44,788 nt of DNA from Clostridia bacterium (GTDB taxonomy: Bacteria > Bacillota > Clostridia > Oscillospirales > CAG-272). The stretch's first letter is position 1. The number at the start of each line of letters is the position of its first letter. The position numbers and the translations under genes are program-made. Positions 27,437 to 35,982 of this stretch are shown here, in pieces. The notes beneath the pieces were generated by a model. The model did not search any database and had not been told where the DNA came from. It saw only the letters and a program-made list of their open reading frames with translations. The DNA lies in contig JAFTXX010000035.1 in the NCBI GenBank assembly GCA_017461475.1, positions 1-44,788 of the forward strand, in the 5' to 3' direction.

Positions 27437-28159
27437 ATGGAAAAAATCAGACTTCAAAAATTTTTTACAGAATGCGGCATTATGTCTCGCAGAAGTGCAG
27501 AAGCAGAAATTGAAGCGGGCAAAGTCACCGTAAACGGAATTACAGCATCACTCGGCGATAAGGTTGACCCTGCCGCCGACGTGGTCGTTTATAAAGGAAA
27601 AATTCTCGAATACCCGCTCGGCGAACACATCTATATTATGCTCCACAAGCCGCGCGGTTACTTAACAAGTATGACTGATGACCGAGGCAGAAAATGCGTA
27701 TCAGAACTTGTGTCTGACCTCGGCTCACGTGTTTATCCTATCGGCAGGCTGGATTTGAACTCGGAAGGTCTTTTACTTTTAACCGATGACGGAGAGCTTG
27801 CAAATATTTTGACACATCCGAAGCACAATGTCAAAAAGATATACAATGTATCTTTCAGAGGCGAGATTAGCAATGAAAAGCTGGAAATTTTGTGCGCACC
27901 CATGATAATAGACGGCTACAAAACCCATGGCGCCGATGTCGAACTTATCGAAAAGCATGACGGCGGTGGCAAATTGAAAATAGCTATATCCGAGGGACGC
28001 AATCGACAAATCCGAAAAATGTGCGAACAAGTCGACTTACATGTCAGCAGACTTTGCCGTATACAGATCGGAGAAATTAAACTCAGCGGACTTGCTCTTG
28101 GCAAATGGCGTTTTCTCGACAAATCACAAATCAAATATTTGAAAAGCATCAAAAAATAA
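27437..28159 (+). CDS. RluB/RsuA-family 16S/23S pseudouridine synthase
   Basis: Pseudouridine synthase of 240 residues with an N-terminal S4 RNA-binding domain (IRLQKFFTECGIMSRRSAEAEI) and the catalytic GRLDLNSEGLLLLTDDGEL, whose Asp is the nucleophile. The terminal EGRNRQIRKMCEQVDLHVSRLCRIQIG block is the RsuA/RluB/RluF signature. In Firmicutes the scpA-scpB-dac-rluB neighbourhood favours RluB, but the target cannot be fixed by eye. It begins 7 nt after the dac stop with a weak AGGTTTA ribosome-binding site. Confidence 0.9.
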   Translation: MEKIRLQKFFTECGIMSRRSAEAEIEAGKVTVNGITASLGDKVDPAADVVVYKGKILEYPLGEHIYIMLHKPRGYLTSMTDDRGRKCVSELVSDLGSRVYPIGRLDLNSEGLLLLTDDGELANILTHPKHNVKKIYNVSFRGEISNEKLEILCAPMIIDGYKTHGADVELIEKHDGGGKLKIAISEGRNRQIRKMCEQVDLHVSRLCRIQIGEIKLSGLALGKWRFLDKSQIKYLKSIKK

Positions 28160-28177
28160 TAATTTCCGAGGGTACAT

Positions 28178-28567
28178 ATGCTTATTGTAAAACCTATTTT
28201 AGATAAAAAAGTTCAGGAAGAACTCGGCAATCTGTGCGGTGCCGAGTTTAACCCCGATTACCTTGCTTTTTCCGCTTACGATGATGATAACTTCGTCGGA
28301 TTCTGTCAATTTTCTGTCGACGGCGGTGTTGCCACAATGACTGATATTCGTCATATAAACGGTTTTAACGACTTTGAAGCAATGTTTATTATTTCACGAG
28401 GTTCATTGAATTACATAGACTTATGCGGATTTCACGTTGCGCGCTGCACCGCCGATGCAGGAGATCTCACGCTCATTCGAGCTATCGGCTTTAAAGAAAT
28501 CGGCGATGGCATTTTTGAGATGAATCTTACAGAAGAATTCACAGGAAAATGCTCAAATTGCAATTGA
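28178..28567 (+). CDS. small GNAT-like protein of unknown function
   Basis: 129 residues; the last gene of the lon operon before its terminator. The middle resembles a degraded GNAT acetyltransferase: a YLAFSAYDDDNFVGFCQF strand pair, MTDIRHINGF, and RCTADAGDLTLIRAIGFKEIG as the C-terminal 'N-x-GF' element. The usual Q/RxxGxG/A acetyl-CoA loop is not obvious, so it may be catalytically inactive. It ends in CSNCN, a two-cysteine tail. GAGGG lies 6 nt upstream of the ATG. Function unknown. Confidence 0.6.
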   Translation: MLIVKPILDKKVQEELGNLCGAEFNPDYLAFSAYDDDNFVGFCQFSVDGGVATMTDIRHINGFNDFEAMFIISRGSLNYIDLCGFHVARCTADAGDLTLIRAIGFKEIGDGIFEMNLTEEFTGKCSNCN

Positions 28568-28586
28568 ATATCATGTTTTTTGACAT

Positions 28587-28622
28587 GCCACTCTTTACTT
28601 CGACAAGAGTGGCAGTTTTTTT
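28587..28622 (+). terminator. terminator of the lon-to-GNAT operon
   Basis: 9-bp stem GCCACTCTT / AAGAGTGGC (28587-28595, 28605-28613) with a 9-nt loop, followed by AG and seven or more T. The loop contains TTCGACA at 28599-28605, the complement of the Spo0A box TGTCGAA. Confidence 0.9.
28599..28605 (-). promoter_or_regulatory. candidate Spo0A box
   Basis: TGTCGAA on the minus strand, an exact match to the 0A-box consensus TGNCGAA, about 100 bp upstream of the spo0A -10. A weaker site, TGACGAT on the minus strand, lies at 28729-28735 between the promoter and the ATG. Chance matches in a 200-bp region are not rare (about one in ten). Confidence 0.4.
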
Positions 28623-28680
28623 GTTGTAATTTTCTAAGTTTTAAAGTTAATTTTTGGTAATTTTTATTTTCTTTTTCCTC

Positions 28681-28709
28681 TTGCAATTGCAGACACTATA
28701 TGGTAATAT
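28681..28709 (+). promoter_or_regulatory. spo0A promoter
   Basis: TTGCAA (28681-28686), 17-nt spacer, TAATAT (28704-28709) preceded by an extended TGG. Predicted start near 28716, about 38 nt before the ATG. It looks sigma-A-like; a sigma-H element cannot be excluded. Confidence 0.6.
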
Positions 28710-28753
28710 ATAACTGTAAAATCTTTACATCGTCAAGAAGGAGCATTAAGTTA

Positions 28754-29539
28754 ATGGAATTAAACACAAAAATACTAATAGCAGATGAAAATCTCGAGCA
28801 ACGGAATTACCTAAAAGAAAATCTGTATCGAGCCGGATATCGTAATGTCGAAATTGCCGCAAACGGAGATGATGCACTGTTAAAAATCAGCAGGTCTCAC
28901 CCCGATATTGCAATTGTTGATATTTGGCTGACAAAGCTCGACGGAGTCGGTGTGCTCAGAAACAGCAGAAGTATCGACTTTGGGAAAGACACTCCGACTT
29001 CGTTTATTATTGTCTCAATGGTTTCAAACCAAAATCTTTTTGTTGAGGCGACTAACCTCGGAGCCGAACTTTGCCTTTTGAAGCCGTATAACTACACTAG
29101 CCTTATCGAGCACATTGATGCTATTGCTACAAGAAGAAATAAACCGCACATGTCTTCGCAAAATGAAAACGCGCAAAAGCCGATAACAGACCTTGAAACA
29201 CAGGTTACGCAGATAATTCATCAAATCGGTGTTCCTGCTCACATAAAAGGATATCAGTACCTCAGAACCGCAATACTTATGACTATAAATGACAGCGAAA
29301 TCATCAACTCAGTGACAAAAGTCCTCTACCCTTCGGTTGCTAAAAAATATTCCACAACAACATCAAGAGTGGAAAGAGCCATACGTCATGCAATTGAAGT
29401 TGCATGGGACAGAGGCGATGTCGATACACTTAATTCTTACTTCGGATATACAATTCAAAACAACCGCGGAAAGCCGACAAACAGTGAGTTTATCGCAATG
29501 ATAGCCGACAATTTGCGATTAAAGCTTAAACTGTTTTAA
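28754..29539 (+). CDS. spo0A: sporulation transcription factor Spo0A
   Basis: Master response regulator of sporulation entry. The 261 residues comprise a receiver with phospho-acceptor Asp56 ([11 protein letters not shown]) and Lys110, and a C-terminal DNA-binding domain almost identical to known Spo0[49 protein letters not shown]. The receiver is unusual: A-D-E instead of A-D-D at 10-12, LT instead of MP after the Asp, Ser88 instead of Thr, and Cys instead of the aromatic near 107. The ATG at 28754 has AAGGAG 10 nt upstream. It stands alone; spoIVB, its frequent neighbour, is not adjacent. Confidence 0.95.
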   Translation: MELNTKILIADENLEQRNYLKENLYRAGYRNVEIAANGDDALLKISRSHPDIAIVDIWLTKLDGVGVLRNSRSIDFGKDTPTSFIIVSMVSNQNLFVEATNLGAELCLLKPYNYTSLIEHIDAIATRRNKPHMSSQNENAQKPITDLETQVTQIIHQIGVPAHIKGYQYLRTAILMTINDSEIINSVTKVLYPSVAKKYSTTTSRVERAIRHAIEVAWDRGDVDTLNSYFGYTIQNNRGKPTNSEFIAMIADNLRLKLKLF

Positions 29540-29550
29540 TTATATAAAAC

Positions 29551-29580
29551 AAAAAACCACGTGAAGTGGTTTTTTGTTTT
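29551..29580. terminator. bidirectional terminator between spo0A and the MBL gene
   Basis: Stem AAAACCAC / GTGGTTTT with a GTGAA loop, flanked by A-tracts and T-tracts on both sides. It can end spo0A on the plus strand and the MATE-MBL transcript on the minus strand, whose stop is at 29586. Confidence 0.85.
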
Positions 29581-29585
29581 TAACT

Positions 29586-30482
29586 TTATTTTTCTGTTGA
29601 AACTCCGAAAGCAACTCCATCGGTAGAAATGACGATATTTCCTACTTCATATGTGACATACATATCAGCCTTTAACTCGTCAAGTCTTTGAACGGTCTCG
29701 CTGTGAGGATGACCGTATTCATTATCCTCTCCTGCGGAAATTACGGCAACGGTTGGAGCAACGGCATTTAAAAATTCCTCACAAGACGATGTGTTCGAGC
29801 CATGGTGCCCCACCTTGAGTACATCTGCACTTACATCATACTTTGCAGAAAGAATTGCCTTTTCCGATTTCTTTTCGGCGTCTCCCGTAAACAAGAAAGA
29901 TACATCGCCATAGGTAAGCTTTGCAACGATACTCATATTGTTAAGGTCATCTGCATCATAATCGGAAGTAGGAGCAAAAATCTCTATTAATGCGTCCCCG
30001 AGAGTAAACGATTTACCCGCTTCACCCAGGATTACTTCGCAGCCTTCAGTTTCAACAGCGTCAAGCAATTTCTCATATATTTTAGTAGTTGAAACCGCAT
30101 TGGGAAGAATAACATTGTTGAAAGTATATTTTTCAAGTAGGGTGGACGCGGAGCCTATATGGTCGGAGTGAGGGTGAGTAAAAATTGCATACTCGAACTG
30201 CGTAATCCCCATAGAATCTATGTATTCGATTATCGGGTCTTTGCTGTCTGTTTCGCCGGCGTCAATAAGAATATATCCGTCGCTCGTTTCCACAAGCGCG
30301 CAATCTCCTTGACCGATATCCAAAAAGTGCACGCGAAGGTCACCGTTAAAAGCGTCGGATTCCTGCGAATAATACTCATCATTATAATAGTTAATACCTT
30401 CGATGTTGCATCCGCACAAAAAACAAAGCAGAGTTGTAACAATAAGTATTACCGAAAGAATGTTTCTAATTTTTTTGTTCAT
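29586..30482 (-). CDS. ComEC-like metallo-beta-lactamase-fold lipoprotein
   Basis: 298 residues starting from the ATG at 30482 (GAGG 7 nt upstream). A signal sequence ends with a lipobox-like LCGC, with Cys25 as the likely lipidation site. The metallo-beta-lactamase fold then shows VHFLDIGQGDCALVE, the metal motif HPHSDHIG, TGDAEKKSE and VGHHGS. This is the extracellular hydrolase domain found at the C-terminus of ComEC/Rec2, here as a free-standing lipoprotein without the channel domain. The substrate (nucleic acid or other) is unknown. It follows the MATE gene by 14 nt. Confidence 0.85.
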   Translation of the reverse strand: MNKKIRNILSVILIVTTLLCFLCGCNIEGINYYNDEYYSQESDAFNGDLRVHFLDIGQGDCALVETSDGYILIDAGETDSKDPIIEYIDSMGITQFEYAIFTHPHSDHIGSASTLLEKYTFNNVILPNAVSTTKIYEKLLDAVETEGCEVILGEAGKSFTLGDALIEIFAPTSDYDADDLNNMSIVAKLTYGDVSFLFTGDAEKKSEKAILSAKYDVSADVLKVGHHGSNTSSCEEFLNAVAPTVAVISAGEDNEYGHPHSETVQRLDELKADMYVTYEVGNIVISTDGVAFGVSTEK

Positions 30483-30496
30483 AAACAACCTCAATT

Positions 30497-31900
30497 TTAA
30501 AGTTTAATATTTCGCCATTTGCCGTGATAAAAATGAAGCGTCACACAGATAAATCGAGTGTATTGGTCGATCATAAGCGCAAACCATGCGCCGATTACGC
30601 CTACTTTAAAAACATGGCAAAGAGTATATGCGATCATCGGGCGCACTATATCTATGCTGAACAGAGAAACAATAGCGTTAAACATTGTATCACCCGCACC
30701 GCGAAGTGCTCCAGTGAAAATCACCTGTGACACTTGCGCAAGGCTTACGAATGCAACAACAATAAGTATTTCTCTGCCCTCTTTGATTATTTGCACATCA
30801 TCCGAAAAGCAGTGCATTAACAAATCTCCACCAAGTGTAAATATCACAAACAAAACCGCAGAGAATCCCCACGCTATTCGTTGTGCAACTTTACCGTACA
30901 TCAATGATACATCGCTTCTTCGGCGGCCAAGATTTTGCCCCACCATTGCCGATGTCGCGGCGCTGAGCCCGTCTCCGCAAGCAAACGACAAATTTATGAT
31001 GTTCATGCAAATCTGATGCGTAGTCATCGCCTCGGTGCCGAGATCTGCCACAACTTTCGCGAACAAAAACATTCCCACGCGCATGAACAGTTGTTCAACT
31101 CCGGCGCCGCCGCCTACGCTTGCAAAAGCTAAAAGCGTATTCTTTTCAAAGCTGAAAAAATACGAAGGCTTCAGTCTCAAATATGAATTCTTGCTAAAAT
31201 ATGATAATAGCGAAATCAAAAATGAAACGAACTGACCTATCAAAGTTGCAATTGCCGCACCTTTAACTTCAAGCCTTGGGAAAAACCACATACCATTTAT
31301 AAGGAATAAATTAAAAACTACATTCACGGAGTTTCCGATAAGCGAAGAACGCATTGTTATCTTTGTTTTTCCCGTGCCGCGCTGTGCTGCATTGAGAACA
31401 CAGCTGAAAGAATAAAACATCATGCCCACTATTGATATTTTAAAATATATCAACGCCTCGGCGATGGTATCATCCTGCGCTCCCGCAAATCTTAGAAGCG
31501 GTTCAGCTACCGCAAAAGCAAGCAACAACTCAAGCACAGCGATAATTATGCTGATGGTGAAATTCTGTGCAGCACATCGGCTTGCAGCTTCTCTGTTCTT
31601 CTCTCCGTAGCGGCGGCTCACAAGTGCTACCGTAGATGCACTGACAGCAAAAAAGAGCATATAAAACAGCATTCTCGGCTGAGTAGTGACGCCGACTGCC
31701 GCAACCGCGGTTTTACTGGCACGGCTGACCATCATCGTGTCAATAAAGCCTGCCATAGCGACAAACAGTGACTCAATCATTGCAGGCCATGCAAGTTTTA
31801 CAAAAGAAGTATAAGCCTCGCGGTTACTCGGTAATTCGCCGAGCCTTTCCTCGGGCTTGACCATGCTTTCTGTTAAAAAAATTTTACTTAAACAACTCAT
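30497..31900 (-). CDS. MATE family multidrug/cation antiporter
   Basis: Polytopic membrane exporter of 467 residues with about 12 membrane helices in two homologous halves, beginning at FVKLAWPAMIESLFVAMAGFIDTMMVSRAS, a MATE/NorM-type first helix; GTGKTKITMRSSLIGNSVNVVFNL and the internally repeated FAVS/FACG helices fit. The start is unsure: no good ribosome-binding site precedes the ATG at 31900, and the ATG at 31864 has only AGAAAG. Substrate unknown. No promoter is obvious between it and the mreB terminator. Confidence 0.9.
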   Translation of the reverse strand: MSCLSKIFLTESMVKPEERLGELPSNREAYTSFVKLAWPAMIESLFVAMAGFIDTMMVSRASKTAVAAVGVTTQPRMLFYMLFFAVSASTVALVSRRYGEKNREAASRCAAQNFTISIIIAVLELLLAFAVAEPLLRFAGAQDDTIAEALIYFKISIVGMMFYSFSCVLNAAQRGTGKTKITMRSSLIGNSVNVVFNLFLINGMWFFPRLEVKGAAIATLIGQFVSFLISLLSYFSKNSYLRLKPSYFFSFEKNTLLAFASVGGGAGVEQLFMRVGMFLFAKVVADLGTEAMTTHQICMNIINLSFACGDGLSAATSAMVGQNLGRRRSDVSLMYGKVAQRIAWGFSAVLFVIFTLGGDLLMHCFSDDVQIIKEGREILIVVAFVSLAQVSQVIFTGALRGAGDTMFNAIVSLFSIDIVRPMIAYTLCHVFKVGVIGAWFALMIDQYTRFICVTLHFYHGKWRNIKL

Positions 31901-31911
31901 AATTCAAATAT

Positions 31912-31940
31912 AAAAAGTGAACGTCACGCGTTCACTTTTT
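31912..31940 (-). terminator. mreB terminator
   Basis: 12-bp stem AAAAAGTGAACG / CGTTCACTTTTT with a 5-nt loop, reading from the mreB stop on the minus strand into TTTTT. It separates mreB from the MATE gene by only about 12 nt. Confidence 0.8.
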
Positions 31941-32961
31941 AATATGCTTCCTGTCTGGGCTTAGAAAGTCTGAGAGCGCCGTCAGCAGTTCTTGAAAGAT
32001 TGTCAAGTGCTTTTCCTGTTCCGCGTGCAACACACTGTACGGCGTTTTTTGCAACTCTTGTTTTAATACCAGTAGCTTTGTAAATACGATAATCTAAACC
32101 GTAAAGCAAGCTTCCGCCGCCGGTCATGACAATTCCGTTTGCCAAAACGTCACCGACAAGCTCAGGAGGTGTTTTTTCAACGACAGAACATACTGCTTCA
32201 AGAATAGAGGAAACGGGTTCGTCAAGCGCGGCGACCATTTCAGACGAACAAAGTCTGATAGCCTTAGGAAGTCCCTGCGAAAGGCATCTGCCTTTAATAT
32301 CAATATACTTTTCTTCGGGTCTCGGTCCCGCCGAGCCTATACGAACTTTAACCTCTTCTGCGGTTCGCTCACCGATAAGCACACCGTATTTTCTTCTTAT
32401 GTATCGGATTATCGCTTCATCAAACTTATCTCCGCCTACCTTTACCGACTCGGCAACGACAGTATTATCAAGCGAAATAAGCGCGATGTCGGTTGTTCCG
32501 CCGCCTATGTCAACGATAAGATTTCCGTTCGGCATTGAAATATCAATATCTGCACCGAGAGCAGCAGCAACGGGTTCTTCAATCAAATATGTCTTTCTGG
32601 CGCCCGCCTGATTAGCCGCGTCAATAACAGCGCGTTCTTCAACCTCTGTAATACCGCTTGGGATACAAACCATTATCCTGGGTCTAAACAATGAACTGCC
32701 GCAAACCTTGTTCAAAAAGTGTCTAAGCATCTGCAAAGTAACTTCATATCGGCTGATAACACCGTCGCGAAGAGGTCTTACAACCTCTATGTTTGGAGGA
32801 GTTCTGCCAAGCATCTGCTGTGCCTCTCTGCCAACACATATAACTTTGTCAGTAAGCTTATCTATTGCAACAACGGAAGGTTCTTCAAGAACGATTCCCT
32901 TGCCTTTTACATATACAAGGACAGTAGCAGTACCGAGGTCAATACCTATATCTCGACTCAT
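31939..32961 (-). CDS. MreB/Mbl-like rod-shape actin homologue
   Basis: Bacterial actin that organises lateral cell-wall synthesis. The 340 residues have the phosphate-1 loop GIDLGTATVLVYVKGKGIVLEEPSVVAID, the connect segment, phosphate-2 LIVDIGGGTTDIALIS, the adenosine motif MTGGGSLLYGLD, and a C-terminal GTGKAL. Mbl, MreB and MreBH cannot be separated by eye. It stands alone with its own promoter and terminator; mreC and mreD are not adjacent. AAAGGA is 12 nt upstream of the ATG. Confidence 0.93.
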   Translation of the reverse strand: MSRDIGIDLGTATVLVYVKGKGIVLEEPSVVAIDKLTDKVICVGREAQQMLGRTPPNIEVVRPLRDGVISRYEVTLQMLRHFLNKVCGSSLFRPRIMVCIPSGITEVEERAVIDAANQAGARKTYLIEEPVAAALGADIDISMPNGNLIVDIGGGTTDIALISLDNTVVAESVKVGGDKFDEAIIRYIRRKYGVLIGERTAEEVKVRIGSAGPRPEEKYIDIKGRCLSQGLPKAIRLCSSEMVAALDEPVSSILEAVCSVVEKTPPELVGDVLANGIVMTGGGSLLYGLDYRIYKATGIKTRVAKNAVQCVARGTGKALDNLSRTADGALRLSKPRQEAY

Positions 32962-33007
32962 CTATATAAAAATTCCTTTCGGTACAAAAATATCTACATA
33001 CAGATTT

Positions 33008-33036
33008 ATTCTAACACAACAGAAGGACAAAATCAA
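33008..33036 (-). promoter_or_regulatory. mreB promoter
   Basis: Minus strand TTGATT (33031-33036), 17-nt spacer, TAGAAT (33008-33013) preceded by an extended TGT. The -35 overlaps the comFC stop codon. Confidence 0.7.
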
Positions 33037-33773
33037 TAATTTTTTTGTTTATTCTTGCGATATGTATGCGCAATACTTCGACAAGTTACAGACCTTGCAC
33101 CCGCAGCATATAAAACCGACACGCATTCCCCAAGCGTTGCACCGCTTGTAACCACATCATCAATAAGAATAATATGTTTTCCTTGCGCCGCTTTTTCATC
33201 TGTCACCGAAAAAACATCCTTGACATTCGCGGCACGCTGGCGAAAGTTCAGCAATTTCTGCTCTGACCGGCCGTACTTATTTTTTCTTTTTATCAAAGTT
33301 TCAAATCTGTACTCGCCGACTTTTGCGTATTTTTCAGCAAGAAGTTTACCATGGTCGTATCCATATTTCTTTACCGATTTTTTGAGTCTTGGCGCATAAG
33401 TAACCACACAATCTTTAGGCAACATTCCTTTGTCAATCTTATAAAGTTCGTCAGCGAAAAAGTCAATCAGCGCAAGATTGTAACTGCGTTTTACAGAATA
33501 AAACATATTGTGTATAGGCGCAGTATGCGGATTTTTTCTGTAGAAAATTAACTTTCTGTAATCTATACAACCGCCTATCATCATGTTTTGCGGTATACAA
33601 GTACAAATACTAGCCGACAACCCGCAAAAGTCGCAGAACTCATCTTTTTCGTCAAGATACAGCCTGTGGCAACTTGTACACATACCGTCTTCGAGATTTC
33701 TCATACGGGTGTGGCATCCGCCGCATTTGGGAACGAATATTAAATCGTGGAGAGTGCTGAGAATATTACGCAT
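33033..33773 (-). CDS. comFC: ComF family phosphoribosyltransferase-like protein (ComFC)
   Basis: 246 residues. The N-terminal zinc ribbon has paired cysteines CGGCHTRM and CTSCH, then CDFCG. The C-terminal type-I phosphoribosyltransferase fold carries YDHGKLLAEKYA and the PRPP motif IILIDDVVTSGATL. ComFC is needed for natural transformation in several bacteria and acts with other competence proteins. ATG at 33773 with GGAGG 7 nt upstream; it overlaps the end of recD2 by 8 nt. Confidence 0.92.
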   Translation of the reverse strand: MRNILSTLHDLIFVPKCGGCHTRMRNLEDGMCTSCHRLYLDEKDEFCDFCGLSASICTCIPQNMMIGGCIDYRKLIFYRKNPHTAPIHNMFYSVKRSYNLALIDFFADELYKIDKGMLPKDCVVTYAPRLKKSVKKYGYDHGKLLAEKYAKVGEYRFETLIKRKNKYGRSEQKLLNFRQRAANVKDVFSVTDEKAAQGKHIILIDDVVTSGATLGECVSVLYAAGARSVTCRSIAHTYRKNKQKNY

Positions 33774-35982
33774 TTACTGCCTCCAGTAATGTTTTAAGTC
33801 CCGTGTGACGTACAGACTTCTGCTTATTTTCAACCATTTGCATGAGAGCACTCTCACGTCCGACCAAAACCGCCATGCTTTTTGCGCGAGTCACAGCAGT
33901 ATAAATGAGATTACGTGTCATAAGCATGGGCGGAAAATCTGTGATAGGCATAACCACAATCGGGTATTCACTGCCTTGACTTTTGTGCACGGTGATTGCA
34001 TACGCATGTTCCAAATCAGCCAAAGAATCAAACGGATACTGAACTTCTCTGCCTTCAAAGTCGATTACCATATGACTTTTGTTATCAACTATTTTTTTGA
34101 TAACACCGATATCACCATTGTAAATTCCGAACCGCTCCTTACCGCCCTCAAGCCACATCAAATCATAATTGTTTCTGACTTGCATAACTTTATCGCAGAC
34201 TCTGAATGTAACTTCGCCATGTTTTTTCTCTGCTTTTTCAGCAGAAGCAGGATTTAAAATTTGTTGCAAAATACGATTAAGCGACTCGGTTCCCGCTCCG
34301 CCTTTTTTTGTAGGCGTAATTACCTGAATACGGTCAAACACGCTTGCTCCGTAAGTTTTGGGCAAACGATTAACACACAAATCAGTAAGCGTATTTACAA
34401 TGCTCTCGGAACTTTCTCTGCGCATAAAGAAAAAGTCCATATCATGTTTGTCAAGCACGGGTTTCTCCCCGTGATTAATTTTGTGTGCGTTTGTAACTAT
34501 AAGACTTTCTTTACCTTGTCTGAACACCTGAGTAAGTTTTACCACGCTGAATGCGTCACTGTCAATGATGTCCTGCAATACATTCCCCGCTCCCACGCTC
34601 GGCAGCTGGTCACAGTCGCCTATCATAACAAAGCGCGCGCCGGGGCGAATTGCACGCAAAAGAGAATTTAACAAAAACATATCAATCATTGACGCTTCAT
34701 CAATGATTATAATATCCTCATCCAGTAAATTTCGCTCGTTACGAGCAAAAAACGACGCGCCGCCATCATCGTCACAGTATTCGACTTCAAGCAGGCGATG
34801 TATCGTTTTGGCTTCGTGCGATGTTGCTTCGGACATGCGTTTAGCCGCACGCCCTGTAGGCGCGGCAAGTGCAACATCGCAGCCCATGCTTTCATAAATG
34901 CGCATAAGCGCTTTTATAATCGTTGTTTTTCCCGTTCCGGGACCCCCGGTAACTACGGTAACACCGCTGAATGCCGCGGTGAATATAGCTTTACGCTGCT
35001 GCTCAGCAAATTCAATACCGCTTTCAATTTCCACGCGGCGCAGCATTGCCTCCATGTCGGTCAAATCATATCGTACGCAACTGCCATCAAGATGATGCAG
35101 CTGCCTTGCGATTGCTTTTTCCGCAGCGAGAAACTCGTTCAAATAAAGAAGTGCTCCGTCTTCGCGTTTTAGATACCCTATTTCTCCGCAAAGTGCAAAC
35201 TCTTTTTCAAATTCCGCAACATTTTTCGCGTCGACATTTATAAGCTCTGCAACCTCTGTTATAACGGTTTTAACAGGCAGTCCGGCATGACCGCCACTCT
35301 CGCAAGCGAGTTTCAAAACCTGAACGGTAGCGCCGAACACACGTTCTCTACCCTCCGGGTCGTATCCGCCTTCTACCGCAATGGCATCAGCAGCCGCAAA
35401 TGTAAAACCGTCTATCTCACTGCAAAGTTTATAAGGATTGCTCTTCATAACTTCAATCGCTTTGTCGCCGTAAGCGTTATGTATACGTAGCGCCACGGTC
35501 ATAGGAAGACGGTCGCGGCAAAAGTCAAACAGTTTATAAAAAGTAGTCTGCTGTCTAACCTGTTCGCTTATTTCAAGCGCTTTACGCGCAGTTATTCCTT
35601 TAAACTCGGCTATCCAGTCCGGATGCTCCGACATTACATCAAGCGTTTCGGCTCCGTATTTTTCAACAATTTTAGCCGCTGTTTTCGGACCTATGCCCTT
35701 AATAATTCCCGATGAAAGATATTTTAAAATTGCATTTGTGTCCTGCGGAAGTCTCTTTTCAAAGCTGTCAGCGCGAAACTGCTTGCCGTATTCGGGATGG
35801 AATACCCACTCACCTCGAACCTCAACAGCCTCTCCCTCACCTACAAACGGCATAATGCCGACAACAGTGACAACTTCTTTTCTTTCTTCAGAATATACAT
35901 CCAGTATTGTATAACTGTTTGCGTCGTTTCTGTACACAACAGCTTCGACAGTACCGTTTATCACATTACTCTGTTCGGTCAT
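33766..35982 (-). CDS. recD2: SF1B DNA helicase RecD2
   Basis: RecD-like 5'-to-3' helicase of the non-RecBCD class, involved in DNA repair and replication-fork stability. The 738 residues have an OB-like N-terminal domain, helix-hairpin-helix motifs (SGIIKGIGPKTAAKIVEKYG), Walker A GGPGTGKTT (about 345-353), Walker B IIIDEASMID, and the C-terminal VHKSQGSEYP motif of the SH3/2B region. The ATG overlaps the preceding small gene by 4 nt (ATGA), with GGAGGAAG as ribosome-binding site. Confidence 0.96.
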   Translation of the reverse strand: MTEQSNVINGTVEAVVYRNDANSYTILDVYSEERKEVVTVVGIMPFVGEGEAVEVRGEWVFHPEYGKQFRADSFEKRLPQDTNAILKYLSSGIIKGIGPKTAAKIVEKYGAETLDVMSEHPDWIAEFKGITARKALEISEQVRQQTTFYKLFDFCRDRLPMTVALRIHNAYGDKAIEVMKSNPYKLCSEIDGFTFAAADAIAVEGGYDPEGRERVFGATVQVLKLACESGGHAGLPVKTVITEVAELINVDAKNVAEFEKEFALCGEIGYLKREDGALLYLNEFLAAEKAIARQLHHLDGSCVRYDLTDMEAMLRRVEIESGIEFAEQQRKAIFTAAFSGVTVVTGGPGTGKTTIIKALMRIYESMGCDVALAAPTGRAAKRMSEATSHEAKTIHRLLEVEYCDDDGGASFFARNERNLLDEDIIIIDEASMIDMFLLNSLLRAIRPGARFVMIGDCDQLPSVGAGNVLQDIIDSDAFSVVKLTQVFRQGKESLIVTNAHKINHGEKPVLDKHDMDFFFMRRESSESIVNTLTDLCVNRLPKTYGASVFDRIQVITPTKKGGAGTESLNRILQQILNPASAEKAEKKHGEVTFRVCDKVMQVRNNYDLMWLEGGKERFGIYNGDIGVIKKIVDNKSHMVIDFEGREVQYPFDSLADLEHAYAITVHKSQGSEYPIVVMPITDFPPMLMTRNLIYTAVTRAKSMAVLVGRESALMQMVENKQKSVRHTGLKTLLEAVNA

